DNA from: Symbiodinium natans
Lineage: Eukaryota; Sar; Dinophyceae; Suessiales; Symbiodiniaceae
Direction: 5' to 3'
Length of the DNA: 64,000 nt
Assembly (NCBI GenBank): GCA_905221605.1
Contig: CAJNDS010002717.1
Span: 124,001 to 188,000 of the forward strand
Position 1 is the first letter of the stretch; each line of letters begins with the position of its first letter. Made by a program: the position numbers and the translations under genes. The notes under the pieces are model-generated. The model was not told where the DNA came from, searched no databases, and worked only from the letters and a program-made list of their open reading frames with translations. Shown here one piece after another: positions 24,031-35,658 of the stretch.

Positions 24031-24526
24031 TGAAATAAATATTTTATCGTTTCCCAGGATTTGTATGGATCTCAACTCATAAAATTAGTATGCAGCCCAG
24101 AGAAGTGGGGCATGTGTCGGGGGGCCAGTCGATGCTGGTCACCAATGCTCTTCTGGTATTCACGTGTTGTGCTCATCAGGCCTCTGCAACCTTGGCCGCT
24201 TTTTCAGCTCTGGCCGCAGATTCGTCCTCAAGCCACCGGGATGCTCTCAGTTGCAAAAAAAGAAGGCAACTACCAACCTCCGTGAAGCAGTCAGAAGAGC
24301 CTGGGGCCTAGAGAAGCCGACCCCGAGCCGTCCTCTCTTCGTTTGTCGTCGCGCTCTTTCATCATCCCACGCACCGCTTCTCTGTGCCTTGCTTTGAAAG
24401 CGCAGGTTGCAAAAAAATTAGGGCCTCTCCTTTTTGAGCAACAAGAGTTCGATTGAGGTATCCATGAGCGCACCTTGATACACAACAACCACCCAAGCGC
24501 TGCTGTGGCGAATCCCTTTGTAAGGC

Positions 24527-24815
24527 ATGCCGGCGGTTCTTGTCAAAGGCTGCTTTGAGCTTTATCCTCTTGGTTTCTTCGTCCTGCTCCTCCTGCTCAA
24601 CCTCCAAGCGCATGAGGAGAAAAAGTCTGCACTCAAGCTCTAACCGCAAACCTCCCCAAACCTCCCCAAACCTCCCCAAACCTCCCCAAACATCCCCAAA
24701 CATCCCCAAACAGCCCCAAACAGCCCCAAACAGCCCCAAACAGCCCCACCGATCCTGGTGCCGGTCTTCCCTCATCTGTTCTTGCAGCTCTCGGAGCCAT
24801 CGCCTCGGGAAAACA
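24527..24815 (-). CDS. Charged coiled-coil protein, two exons seen
   Basis: The upstream exon ends at 24755 and reads RWLRELQEQMREDRHQ; the next runs 24592-24527 (22 codons) and reads EEQDEETKRIKLKAAF and DKNRRH. Both are highly charged and helical, and both borders fit the local splice pattern: a GA donor at 24754, an AG acceptor before GAGGAG, and a GC donor at 24526. The 162-nt intron between them contains a 10-bp minisatellite. The family is not recognised; the composition suits a coiled coil in a cytoskeletal or RNA-associated protein. Other exons were not located. Confidence 0.5.
24650..24748 (+). repeat. 10-bp minisatellite inside an inferred intron
   Basis: Ten copies of a CCCCAAACNN-type unit. 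The two variable positions change in blocks: four copies with CT, two with AT, four with AG, which indicates stepwise local amplification. It lies wholly within the inferred intron 24754-24593 of the coiled-coil gene. Confidence 0.9.
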
Positions 24816-25048
24816 TGCAAATTGGTCGCCCCGTGGGAGTATCTTAAGAAAAGCAGAGCTGAACGCAGTTGAGGTTGAAATTATAGCTTCGGCATCGAGA
24901 TTTTGTCTCGCTGTATCTGATGCCTGTCCTCTCTGAAGAACGCCCCTGTTGCCACCTTTGGAGACTGCTTGCTAAGCCGGCTTTCTTTTCTATCTGGAGC
25001 CGTTGACGTACAAACACACCATGTCTGCATGCTGATTGCTGTGCGGGG

Positions 25049-25075
25049 GTTGCTGTGGGGGGGGGGGGGGGGGGG
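25049..25075 (+). repeat. Long poly-G tract
   Basis: About 25 consecutive G on the plus strand. Similar runs recur at 30218-30233, 38707-38730 and 62607-62624 and as C at 55261-55275; such runs can form G-quadruplexes and are prone to length error in assemblies. Confidence 0.9.
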
Positions 25076-25959
25076 AGAGGGGAGGAAACACGCTTGGGGA
25101 CCCTGTTCAGTGACCGCATCGAGTCACCGACTTGCATCTCAGTTGCAGCAGCAACAGCAGGCTGTTGTCCGATGGCCGTGTGAGAGCCAAACATGCCAAA
25201 GCAGCACAAAACTGGCGAGAAGTTACAACAAGGCAAGAGTCCTACCACATGTACTTGCAGTCATTTCCACATGAAAAGTCCCCAACCTTAAAATAATCAA
25301 ATCATGAAGGGACGGTGCTTGGGCCCCTGAAGACCTCCCACATTCTGTCGCTGACATTCGCTGACCGTACTTGGAAGATCTTGGAAGGCCCCCAGCCCCT
25401 GCTCGGCTCACCCTAGATCTTTCTTGGCGCTTGTCTATTGCTTATCGACCCGAATTTGTTTCTTGAGCCCTATGCCGAAAGAACCCGTCTTGGAACTTGC
25501 CTCGTTGGTAGTTCGGGCGAAACTGCAATGAGCGAATTCATTTGCGATGGACGATGTACCCTTCGTCAAAAGCTCGATGTCCTTCCGGGTATTTCTTAAA
25601 TCGCAAACTCAGTGACTTGCTTCTTGGCAGGCACAAAAACCTCAAATTGTGAGTTTAGGTCGTGCCCATGATGCCCACCAATGCTCCTCAGCAGCAAGGT
25701 CAGATTTTGGCTTTGCATGAAAGAAGGGGAGGGGGGCAGGGCGGGAGGAAGAGCCGCCCATTAAAGTCTCAGATACTACTCAGTGTGCCGAAGTACCCGA
25801 CCTTTGCAGTCACTGCATCCCTATAAGTACCAACACGCACGCTAAGCCGGAGAACCCAAACCATAAACTGGGCCCTATACCCCAAACCGGCCTAGGAACC
25901 TTCCTTCCTTCATTCATAACCCTCTTGGAAAATCAACCAAATAAGGGCTTGCCAAAGGA

Positions 25960-26215
25960 TTCTCGCAACTTCCGTCCTTCTTTCTGTTTCCTTTCCTTCA
26001 TCCTTCCTTTGATTCCATTCTTTTCCTGCCTTCCTTTCCTTCCAATAACTATGCCTTCCTTCCGTCCTTTCTTTCCTTCTTCCTTCCACTCCCACTTTTC
26101 CTTCCATTCCTTCCATTCCCTTCTCTGGTTTCCTCTCCTTCCTCTGTTCTCGGTGTCCTTCCTTTCCCTCCCCTTGACCTTCACTCCGTCCCTCCCCGCC
26201 TTTTTCTGGAAATCT
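25960..26215 (+). repeat. Degenerate (CCTT)n pyrimidine tract
   Basis: About 250 bp of almost pure pyrimidine on the plus strand with irregular CCTTCCTTT units. Confidence 0.85.
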
Positions 26216-28029
26216 GCACGACTTTCCTTTCTATTTTCCATCCGATATGCAGGAACATCTAGAGGGAATCGATGATTTGGCCTCCTGTACTGGACCGTTG
26301 CGGACAGATCACAGTTCAGTAGCTCAGGCCCGCGGCACATGTCTACGGAGAGCAGCACTGGGACCCCGCTTCTTCACGGTCGGCTCGAAGTTCCTCAGAT
26401 GTCATGGACCAATTTGCCGTTTGTACTACACGAGGAGCTCTTGAACTTTGGTCCAAGCCCTGAGGAGCCTGCCGCAGAGGCGTCAGACCCACCTCCTGAT
26501 TCGGCGCGACCATGGACCTGACAACCGGTCGTCACCCAAGGAAGGGTTGTCAACTTATATGAAGCCCGAAAAGGTGGAGAAAGGTGGAGAGCATGTGCCG
26601 GCCTAAATGGCATGGGATCCTCACCGGCACCAGCCTTCACTTCATCGCTGGGACGATTGCCTCGAAGCCCGTGACAGTGCTTCACAGAAGAGTGCACTCA
26701 AGTGCACTCAAGTGCGCTGAGAGCCTCACACAACATCACTCCCTTAAAGTTGCCCAGACCAGAGGGTGGCGGCGGGGCATCCATTGAGGCGCCTTCCAAG
26801 TTTCTGCTGGGGGATCAATATCTGCATGGCATTCTCACAGGGCCTGGGCCTGGGCCCTCCATGGCCTCTTGCACAGGGGGCCTGCAATCAGCAAGGGGAA
26901 TGCACGCAAGAGGGTTCATCCATGCTCGACTATTCGGTGAGCACCAAAACTACGCGAGACGCACACTGTGTCCTATCTCTAACATCACGTCGGTGATGCT
27001 AGATCAGCAGGGACGAACAGATACAGTTGCCAGCGTTCCAACTACGCTTGCCTGCTGCCGTCCTGCCGTCTCTCTGAATTCGAACAGGCCAGCAAAGTTC
27101 TGCGTCGAGCCGAGCACGCGAACGAAACTGAGCATAACGTGTCGTGGGTGCAGATGTCTGGCCATGCAACCAAAACAAAGCAAGTGCTGCACAACGCTCT
27201 TTTGCGAGTGAGACCAAAGCAAAATTCTTGTTACACTGAGGCCGAAATACTTTCAGGCACAGGACGTAGTGCCCAAATTGAGACATGAAATTGTTGTGTT
27301 GCAGGACTGTGGAGAACGGCAGAGCCTTCACAACTTAGACCTTGAAGACAATACTAGTATCTATGAAGTCTGCACTAGTATACCATGGATGTGGTGAATG
27401 AAACGTCATGCAGATACACCATGATTGTAAGTCTACTTCGAGCCCATCCAGCAGCAGATGCTGGTCAGGCGCAGACTGCACCGGAAGCGGCGCAGCTAAC
27501 CTACGGAACTTGGCCGAAAAGGCCGGCTCAACATGCATCCGAGCACGTCATGTAACATGTATGTGATACATACATAACCTAAACGCTGCATGTACGTATA
27601 CGTTTTTGTACATAGACGCCTCTAAATGTACCATGGCTACGTGAAATTCGCTGACACCGCTCGAACGTTGCTCTTTGGGCTTCTTGGGCTCGTTGGGCTC
27701 ATGGCTCTGGGATGCAGTAGAGGAAAGGCTCAGATGCGCTCACCGCGGGCATAGGCAGCTGCCCCATAGTTGAAGGCGGCTTGGCCTGGATACCTGCAGA
27801 CCCGAAGACGCAGTTGAAAAAACAAATCATGAACAAGGGTGACTGCAGGGCAGGCAACGTACTAGGACTGCCACCCGCCCTGGACACCTGGCTGCGAGGC
27901 TTGTGCCTGAGTTGTACACATTCTTACAAAACAACCACGGCGGCTGTTTTTCTGAGATGAAAATGAACAAGGCCCCTGCATAAGCATTCTGGCCTCGCTG
28001 CTGGTCCATGTACCTGTGAAAGCCGAAAA

Positions 28030-29271
28030 CCAACTTAAGGTTGCTCCTTCTTCCTCTTATTATTCTTCTTCTGCTTCTTCTTCTTCTTCTCCTCCTTCTT
28101 CTTCTTCTTCTCAGCGCTCTCTTTCTTTGATTCTTTTCTTTCTTTCTTAGAACATCGAAAAAACCCCTGCGCACTCAGCAAAGCGCCCACTGCACCAAGC
28201 AATCCCTTCAGGTTTGGTTCCCCCAATGCTGCGCTCGCTCCCTCCTCCCTCCCTCCCTCCCTCCCTCCCTCCCTCAGGACCTAGAACAACATTTGACCCA
28301 AAAGTCCTCAAGGTTTGAACCGAGGCAGTCGGCTGGGAACATGTTTGCGCGCATCCTGTATCCTGACTCTCGCCAAGCAGGCTCCATATGGCTCGCAGTC
28401 TTCTCTTTGCACGTTCACACTGCGCAGCGCGCACTAACTTCTGGATCTTGAAGCGAGAGCAAAGTGAAGAAGGGAGTAAGTGCTCTCACAGCCAGGATCT
28501 GGTTTAGCTCTCCGACAACTCCTTTCAGCATCTGCGCTGTCATGTTTCGAAAGTCGGTCACCCTGAGTCGCTCCTGACTTTGAAAGAGACGTCTGAGACA
28601 CGGTATGAACAATGAACGAAGCGGCTCCGTGACGGCTCATACGAGCAGGCCAACGAAGGATCGAGGACAGGTCCTTCTTTGTGTCGTGGGTAAGTGATGT
28701 TGCGCGTGAGAAACAAGAAGAGGGCAAGCGAAACCCATAGGCCTGCTGCGCACGCAAATCGCCCATGCAAAAAAAACACAGCACGCAGCGAGCTCACTGC
28801 GCCCAGTACTGGCGCATGTCCACGCCTTCCTGGAGCAAGGCCGAGCTTCAGAAAAAGAAAGACTCGTTTTTACCTGCCCATGATGACTTGTGACTGTCAC
28901 TGTTCTTACTGCAGGTGCACTCGTAACCTACGTCAGTGTCCCCAGATGCCCAGTGCTAACTGCAAAGAACTCTCGCATCCCCTTGCTCCTGGCCAGTCAT
29001 CCCTTGCATCTGCATGCTTCGCTGCTGCTGCTGCTGTTGTTGCTGCTGATGCTGCATCTGCTGCGTCCAGTTCTGGCAGGTGCGACGTGCAAAGCTGATG
29101 CAAAGTGTATACCAACTGCCAAATGCCAGCGTAGCACATATCCCACGGTCGCTCAAGGAACAATCTTGCCGGCAGCACTGCGTACATCGCCTGCATCCAT
29201 TGGCTGTTGCCAGCCGCTGCCCATTGCATCGCTTGCGCCGCTTGCGCTTGCCTCAAGGTATTGTTTGACAT
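28030..29271 (-). CDS. Q/M-rich N-terminus and lysine-rich exons, unknown protein(s)
   Basis: A clear start exon lies at 29271-29170 (34 codons): MSNNTLRQAQAAQAMQW, then AMYAVLP, closed by a GC donor at 29169. The next exon from 29072, after a CAG acceptor, reads NWTQQMQHQ followed by a glutamine run and RSMQMQ. Further downstream on the same strand, about 28570-28460 reads RLFQSQERLRVTDFRNM then TAQMLKGVVGELNQIL, and 28226-28035 reads NLKGLLGAVGALLSAQGFF and then a poly-Lys/Glu tail coded by a CTT-type repeat, closed by a stop at 28035. Whether all pieces belong to one gene is not established. A low-complexity Gln/Met start is common in nuclear or RNA-binding proteins, but no domain is recognised. 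Confidence 0.45.
28058..28145 (+). repeat. (CTT)n trinucleotide tract, possibly coding on the minus strand
   Basis: CTT/CTC repeats on the plus strand give a Lys/Glu run in the minus frame ending at 28035. Immediately to the right, 28245-28275 is a (CCCT)n run. Confidence 0.8.
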
Positions 29272-29279
29272 GACTTAGC

Positions 29280-31410
29280 AGAACAAGGCAAGACAAGACA
29301 AAGCCTGCAGAGTGCAATGACGGAAAGGCTGATACTGGCGTTGCGGCTGTTGACCCTGAGCGTACCTTACAGCCAGTTTGCAGCATTTCCTCTTTTCCCT
29401 GCCATCTCACATGAGGGTGAAGAGTTTGCCATTGGCATTTCAACAGCCTCCTTTTCTAAATTTCAGAAGCCGAAACGCAAGGCATCCGAGATGTCTATTG
29501 CAATCGACACGGATTCAGCAACACCCCACGAACAGCATCCCATAGTAGAGTTGGGCGGTGGCCCACATGGTTTCCTTTAAAGCAGAGCTCTTGCACTGAG
29601 CATGGTCTTTAGGTTTCCTCTCAGGAGCACCGATGTCCCGTGGAACGTCTCGAGAAATGTCGGTAGCTACACTTGGAACTATGTCTGGGGCGGAGGGGGC
29701 TCTGTGACCTCTTCTCGGCAGATCATCCAAACGGGTGCCGCCAGCACACTCAAAGAGAAAGACCACGGTCCGGCATTAGGTTCTTCGCTGGTTCTCTTGT
29801 TGATGAGAGTCGCAGGGGATACAATGCGATACGGTGATTGAACAAAAATGAGCAACAACTCCTTCATCCAGATTAGGGTTCTTCGTGGATTTTTCCGCAG
29901 GTTTAGATTCTTCGTTTTCCTTTCGTGCAAAGGACTTAGAGTTTGCAGGCGGAGATGCACTTAGCCTTTTTTTATCTGACTCATTCTGACTCCACAACTG
30001 TTTCCACAGGGTTTCGCATGGAAATGAACCCCAAAAGCAAACAAATCCTCAGCTGAATCCTGCCTCTGAAGATGCAAATGTCCTATTCAAGGGGGCGGCT
30101 CTTTGATCTTAGCTTGTAGTCTCATCTTTAGTCTCATCTTCCCAGTGTGATAAAGCACGTCCGGTCCAGGGGCCGGTAACTGGCAGCACCAGTGCGCACC
30201 CTTCTCGGAGGTTCGGGGGGGGGGGGGGGGGCGGGGAGGGTGCCCCTGTGTGAAAAAGTGTTCCGAATGTTCGGAGATACTTTGCGCACTTTCCTTCAAA
30301 AGCGTCTCGCATGTGGCGGTCTTCCTTCTGCTAGCCGCTGCTAGCCCGGGTCTTATCACGACTTAGCAAAGCCTTCCGCAAACAAACGAGGCAAATGTTG
30401 AGAGTGGTTTGCATTGAATCGCAGCTTCACTGAACACTTTACACACACACACACCCACACACCACCATCATGAGTTTCCGGCGCATCGGCTCCCATGGTC
30501 AGGCCAGCTTGCTGCGTCTGCAGAAAGGGCAGCACACCATGAAACATGGCATGACAGTGCTGAGAATACTCGGTGGCACGAGCCCGTCAACACACCTTCT
30601 TACCTTACAAAAAAAATGGCACTGCAAAGGCAGCCTGTCGCACTTAGACAGCGGGCTTGACTCTGCACATTGAGAAAGGTCTCTGGCACCTGGGCCCTCG
30701 TCCATTGTTCCCGCAACCTCCTCTGCTGCTCTTCAACCTGAGGGGCTTAGAGCTTACGATTTCCGAAGAGGGCTCAGGTTTAAGGCTTTGCAGTCGGGGA
30801 TTTAGCTCATGCTGCTGGCAGTGCTGGGCCAACTGGCCTGTTCTTTGTACTTGTTCTGGCTCTCTGCCTGACAGGATTTGTAACGTGGCAGTTGCATCCA
30901 CATCACAAGGCAAATTAGAAGTTCGGGAAACAAAACGGAAATTAACGATATGATCCCCACTTGTCTTGGACAAGAAGGGAAGCCTGAAAGCAAACACATG
31001 ACCGATGCCACAGAACTGCCAGCTCCGGCACGCACAACATTGAATGATTTCTCATGATGAAGGCTTCAATCGTGCTGCGTTACAAGGAGGGCACAGCCTA
31101 CAAGAAGGCTTCTCCGGATAAGCAACAATTGCACAAGTACATACACCCGCCTCTTGTTGCCGGCGGAGTTGCCTGTCGCGAGAAGGCCGTGAAGTCGGGA
31201 GGGCACACAGGTCGCAAAGCAACTCACTAATGCTGCCGAACCGAAGAACATCGACTTTCCGCAATTCCAGCTACACGGAAACGCAAGCCTCAATTCCGGC
31301 TATACTGAATGTACGGAACCGCAAATGTGCCGGGAAGGCTCTTGCTGCTCTTCGTAGCGCCTTCGCCTTAGGATCATCAAAAGGTGGCAAGAACAGCGCG
31401 GCACAGGACG
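29280..31410. other. Stretch without a supported gene
   Basis: Contains a poly-G run (30218-30233), a short CA/CACACC run (30440-30465) and no coding signal that could be tied to a family. Short frames exist on both strands. Confidence 0.3.
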
Positions 31411-31415
31411 GATGA

Positions 31416-31690
31416 GCTAAGTCATCAACTGTTCCGTCCTCTCTCTGAGCACTTGCTCCTGCTGCCGACGCTCTTGCTCTTCAGCACGAAGCTTCTCCTG
31501 AGCTGAGGAGATTCAAACTGCCGTGCAAAGACCGTGCCAAGATTGCACATCGGTTGCCATTGGGTCCTCTTCGGCAGCTTTCCATGAGCCGGTGAGTTCC
31601 TTGTGCTTAGTGTCGAAGTACCTCGTGCAGTCGCAGCTTGCTCGAGCAACCCTCCAAACTTCAAGTTCTTGTCAGCAACTAAGAACCACA
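31416..31690 (-). CDS. C-terminal coiled-coil exons, unknown protein
   Basis: Minus-strand segments read LVADKNLKFGGLLEQAATAR (about 31690-31630), RYFDTKHKELTGSWKAAEED (about 31622-31560) and, after an AG acceptor near 31505, EKLRAEEQERRQQEQVLRE closed by a stop near 31421. Frames differ between pieces, so at least two introns are needed. The charged C-terminus is a probable coiled coil. It may be the 3' end of the RRM-like gene that begins upstream, or a separate gene. Confidence 0.4.
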
Positions 31691-31905
31691 AAATTGCTTC
31701 GAAGCTAAGATCCTTGCTTGGCTATTGTCTGCTCCGACAGCGGGTTCTGCTTCTCGGCCTGTGACTTAAACGTTGAACAATGACGTACTGACATGCTCAA
31801 AACCTCTCAAGACATGGCTTTATGGGCGGTGCGCTTGCCATCTCTGGCTTTCCTTGCCTCCCTTGCTGAGCCCGGCCTGTCTACCCCAGGCAACGAACAA
31901 GTCGG

Positions 31906-32314
31906 TCAAGACCTCTTCTTTCGTTTCCTGACAGATTCATCTGTGAATTGCTTATGCTTCATCTCAATCAGCAGTGGGTTCACTTGCCCAAGTCTGAAAG
32001 GCCAAACACAACCAACCACATGCTTGTCAACCGGGACAACAGAACGGCTGCATGCCATCATGTTCTCAAACTCCCCCACATTCCTACACAGCGATCGTCC
32101 TTGTTCGTGTGAGGCTTGATCTGGACTTTGATGCCATTGATGACGCACTCGTTGCCCTCTTCCACGATCGCCTGCACATGGCATCCACGCGCTCAGTGAC
32201 ACGATCCCTTCATGAGGCTCTGATCTGCTCTGCCTGTCTCACTCTGACGTCTGACATAGAGACCACGGCACAGCCCATCGAACTGTGCTTGCGGACGGTG
32301 ACAACTTCACCAAC
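31906..32314 (-). CDS. RRM-like (RNA-recognition-type) domain protein, partial
   Basis: Exon 32314-32234 (27 codons) reads VGEVVTVRKHSSMGCAVV then SMSDVRVRQ and is followed by a GC donor. Exon 32171-32097 (25 codons) reads AIVEEGNECVINGIKVQIKP then HTNKD and is followed by a GA donor. Joined, the order (strand CAVVSM, helix VRVRQAIVEE, loop, strand INGIKVQIKP) resembles the second half of an RRM fold, with CAVVSM in the RNP1-like place. A further exon reads NPLLIEMKHKQFTDES and ends in a basic tail RKRKKRS with a stop at 31906. The resemblance is structural; RNA binding is an inference. The 5' end was not found. Confidence 0.45.
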
Positions 32315-32439
32315 CTGCGACAGGAATGCCCAAGATGGCTAAGAAGAACTACCAACGCACCCGAGCTTACTTTCAGGACCTCTCTGGGCACCTGCCTGTT
32401 CGACAGCCTGGCGCCGAGGATCATCTGAGCGATCAATCC

Positions 32440-35190
32440 GCTCTAGGCGCTCCTGGCCACAAGAAACACGATCTTGTCATCACCACTCCGAAACCAAAGC
32501 GAAAGGCAGCTGCCTTCTCGCCCTCTGCTCGGTCTCGCTCGCCTGGCAGTGCTGCGATCTGTTGAAAACAAAGCGCATCTTTGCCCTCCTGCCCTCTCTC
32601 TCTCTCATGAGTGTGCGCCTTTGCCGCCCTTTTTGCCCCCTTTGCCGCGGCCTGCAGTGATCGTGAAGAACAGCCCCATTCATGGGTTTGATCTTCCTGC
32701 GGATCCCTGCTGCCTTTGTCGCCGCGGTCCTGTCTGTCTCCTCTGTCGTCTGCCACGGGCACGGAGCTAGGCGAGGCCTCCAGTCGACGCTGTGAGAGTG
32801 ATCCATTCTGCTGCAAAGCTCGCACCCTCCCTCAGCATTGGACCGCAACCGGCTGGCTGCCTAAGGCTGCCAGGAGGTCCTGCGCATGCTGAGCTTGCGG
32901 CGTGCTGCTGCTGGCGCTGGAGGTTAGGCTTAGGTTGGAGCTCGGGATTCTTGTGGGGTGTAAGGATACCAAGTTGGAGTAGGGCCTGGGTTCTGAGTTC
33001 AGGTATCTGGGAAAGATCCCCTGCCATCACACCATCACATGTGGCCAAGTCAAATCAAGCTCTGACCAACTAGTGAACCAATAGCAGGATGCAGTATGAT
33101 TAACCCATGATCAACCCATGTCGTTTGCTGCGAAATGGAGGAACAGGCACGCTGTTTGGGAATTGGTTGTGCTTGGGGCACCGTACTGCTGTGCTGAGTT
33201 CCGCATTCAGGATGAGAAGTTGGATGGGATTGCATGTGTGCACTCCTTGATTCGCTGCAAGCCCCAAAGCCCCCTGAACATTCTCAAACATCCCAAAGCT
33301 CATTGAAAACCACTTCATTCCCAACACTCCGGGAGTCTCCTGCTGTGGCGGCAGGGCGTCGATCAGCGGCTTCGTGCTGGGTGGCGCTATGTTTGGCATG
33401 GGAGCCTCGCGCATGGTTGCTTTAGGGACGCCATTTAGAGGAAAACCGGGTAGGAAACTGGGTGTCAAGCCGACACTTGTGGAGCTGCCTGAGGCATCGG
33501 AGGTGCCTCTGCACGTCTAAGATCACGTTTCCGATGCGCTGACCGTGGAGTGCGGCCGCAACAGCAGAGAGCGCTCGTCACTGGCAGGCCGGTCGAGCTC
33601 CCGGCAGGCACCACGGGCGGCGCTGCCGGTGCTGCCAAATGATCGCGCCTCATGTTTACTCCAGAATGTTGCTGCTGGACAAGCGCATGCTCTGGCGTAT
33701 CTTACATGCGCTGCCAAGTAGGCCAAGGACTCCAGCTCCTCCAATGTCAGTGCGTTCTCTGGCAAGGCCTTCACAGACATCAAATCCATTGAACGGCATG
33801 CCGTAACAACTCACGGTACTCGGAAAATCTTGTGCGTCACTTTGTTTCTGGCTTCGACTTGCTTGGCTTCATGTGCGGCTGTCAGCTCCTAGACTTGCAA
33901 AAGTGCTGGCTGCTGTTCAGCACTTTGGCGGAGTCGCCTTTTCCGTTGGCGTTGGCGAGAGAAGATGTCAATACTTTAGCTTGGTCAAAAGGGAATCCTT
34001 GATGCAAAGGATTTCCTGTACAGAGCGTGGTCTTAAGCACACCGTGTCCAACGGGTTGCTTCGTTGCTTAGTTTGCAGTTGTTTCGTCTTATCCGCTTCA
34101 AAATTATGCTTGCTGCACGTCACATATCCGCGCTGTTGCCGCAAGGAGTCCTTGTGCATGTTCAGCTGTTCATGGACGCCTCCCCCTTCCGAATTCCGCC
34201 AAAGCAGCAACACCTCCACCCCATAGCCCAAAGCATCCCAAGCCCACACCACTCCAAACCTCAATGCTCCAAACCCTTAAGCCCCAGATCCTTGAACCCA
34301 TCAAACCCGAGCCTTCGGCATGCCCAACGTCTGTTCGCTCTCCATCAGCCGCTCGTGCACGGGAAGATGGCCCAGGGTCCACTGATCCAGGCCACCCTGA
34401 GGGAAGAGCAAGAGTCTGATTCATTGGATCATTGGGTATCATGAGGGGGGCTTCTATGCGAGGCTGCTAGGCCGTGCTAGGCCGTGCTCAAAGGATTTGG
34501 GGCGCAGGGCTGAAAAACTCGAGATCTCGAAGGAAGAAGAGCACGGATGGCAATCTCCGCCTGTTCATCCGGCTGCGCGGAAGTGTCCGGCCTCGTGGTC
34601 TCGACAGTTTAGGGATGTTTAGGGTGAAGGCATCTTGGGGGCTTTAGCCATCAAGGATGCCCACATGCAGGAGGCGCTACGATGATGCAGACCATACCGG
34701 AAGCTGAGACAAGCGCATGTCCCAAAGCACGCCTTCTGCGTCGTCGTCCTGGAGATCAATCAGCCCGCAGGCTGCAGTCTGCATAGTCTGACAAGGGTCT
34801 TACTTAAAGAGCGCAACACCAGGCCTCCTCAGCTGGTGAGTCTTTCTTGTCCTTCCACCGACGTAGGATTTCGTGCGAGGCAAAACAACACGCAGCTTTC
34901 TTGGCTTTCCATGCGTCATGCCTTGTAGCCCTTCCTGCGGCTGCCAGCCTCATCCAGTGAAGCATCATGCAAGCTTGCTCGTATCAACGTGGCGGCACAG
35001 CCTTCTCCCACTGGCCGCCCCACCAGCCATCTTCCTGCGCAACTCCCACACGCGACTGACTTAGACGCACGTGGACTAGTGGACGAGAGACTCTTCCCCC
35101 AGTAGCTTGCGGCCTGCCCTTTCGAGTTGCTCCAGTCGTCTTCTCGCCAGGACTCCCACTCCCAGCTCTTGCTATTCTGCGCAGGGCCAG
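32440..35190. other. Stretch with no firmly supported gene
   Basis: One minus-strand frame at 33789-33523 begins MDLMSVKALPENALTLEELE and looks protein-like for about 50 residues, but no family or splice partner is seen. The remainder has short frames on both strands. Confidence 0.3.
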
Positions 35191-35195
35191 CAACT

Positions 35196-35658
35196 ATACA
35201 TATATACATATATACATATATACATATATACATATATACATATATACATATATACATATATACATATATACATATATACATATATACATATATGCATAGA
35301 AACATATATACATATATACATATATACATATATACATATATACATATATACATATATACATATATACATATATACATATATGCATATATACATATATACA
35401 TATATACATATATACATATATACATATATACATATATACATATATACATATATACATATATACATATATACATATATACATATATACATATATACATATA
35501 TACATATATACATATATATATACATATATACATATATACATATATACATATATACATATATACATATATACATATATACATATATACATATATACATATA
35601 TACATATATACATATATACATATATACATATATACATATATACATATATACATATATA
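35196..35658 (+). repeat. 8-bp (CATATATA)n satellite
   Basis: About 57 near-perfect copies of ACATATAT. Rare variants (ATGCATAG near 35292, ATGCATAT near 35379, a short TATATATA slip near 35515) break the array. Long frames of alternating Tyr-Ile/Met-Cys are artefacts. The array directly abuts the left end of the foldback element. Confidence 0.98.

Larger units (their letters stand above)
24850..27990. other. 3-kb stretch without a supported gene
   Basis: Holds a poly-G tract near 25049-25075, a pyrimidine tract at 25960-26215 and otherwise unremarkable sequence. Minus-strand frames across the pyrimidine tract (Arg/Lys/Glu-rich) are artefacts. No family resemblance on either strand. Confidence 0.35.
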
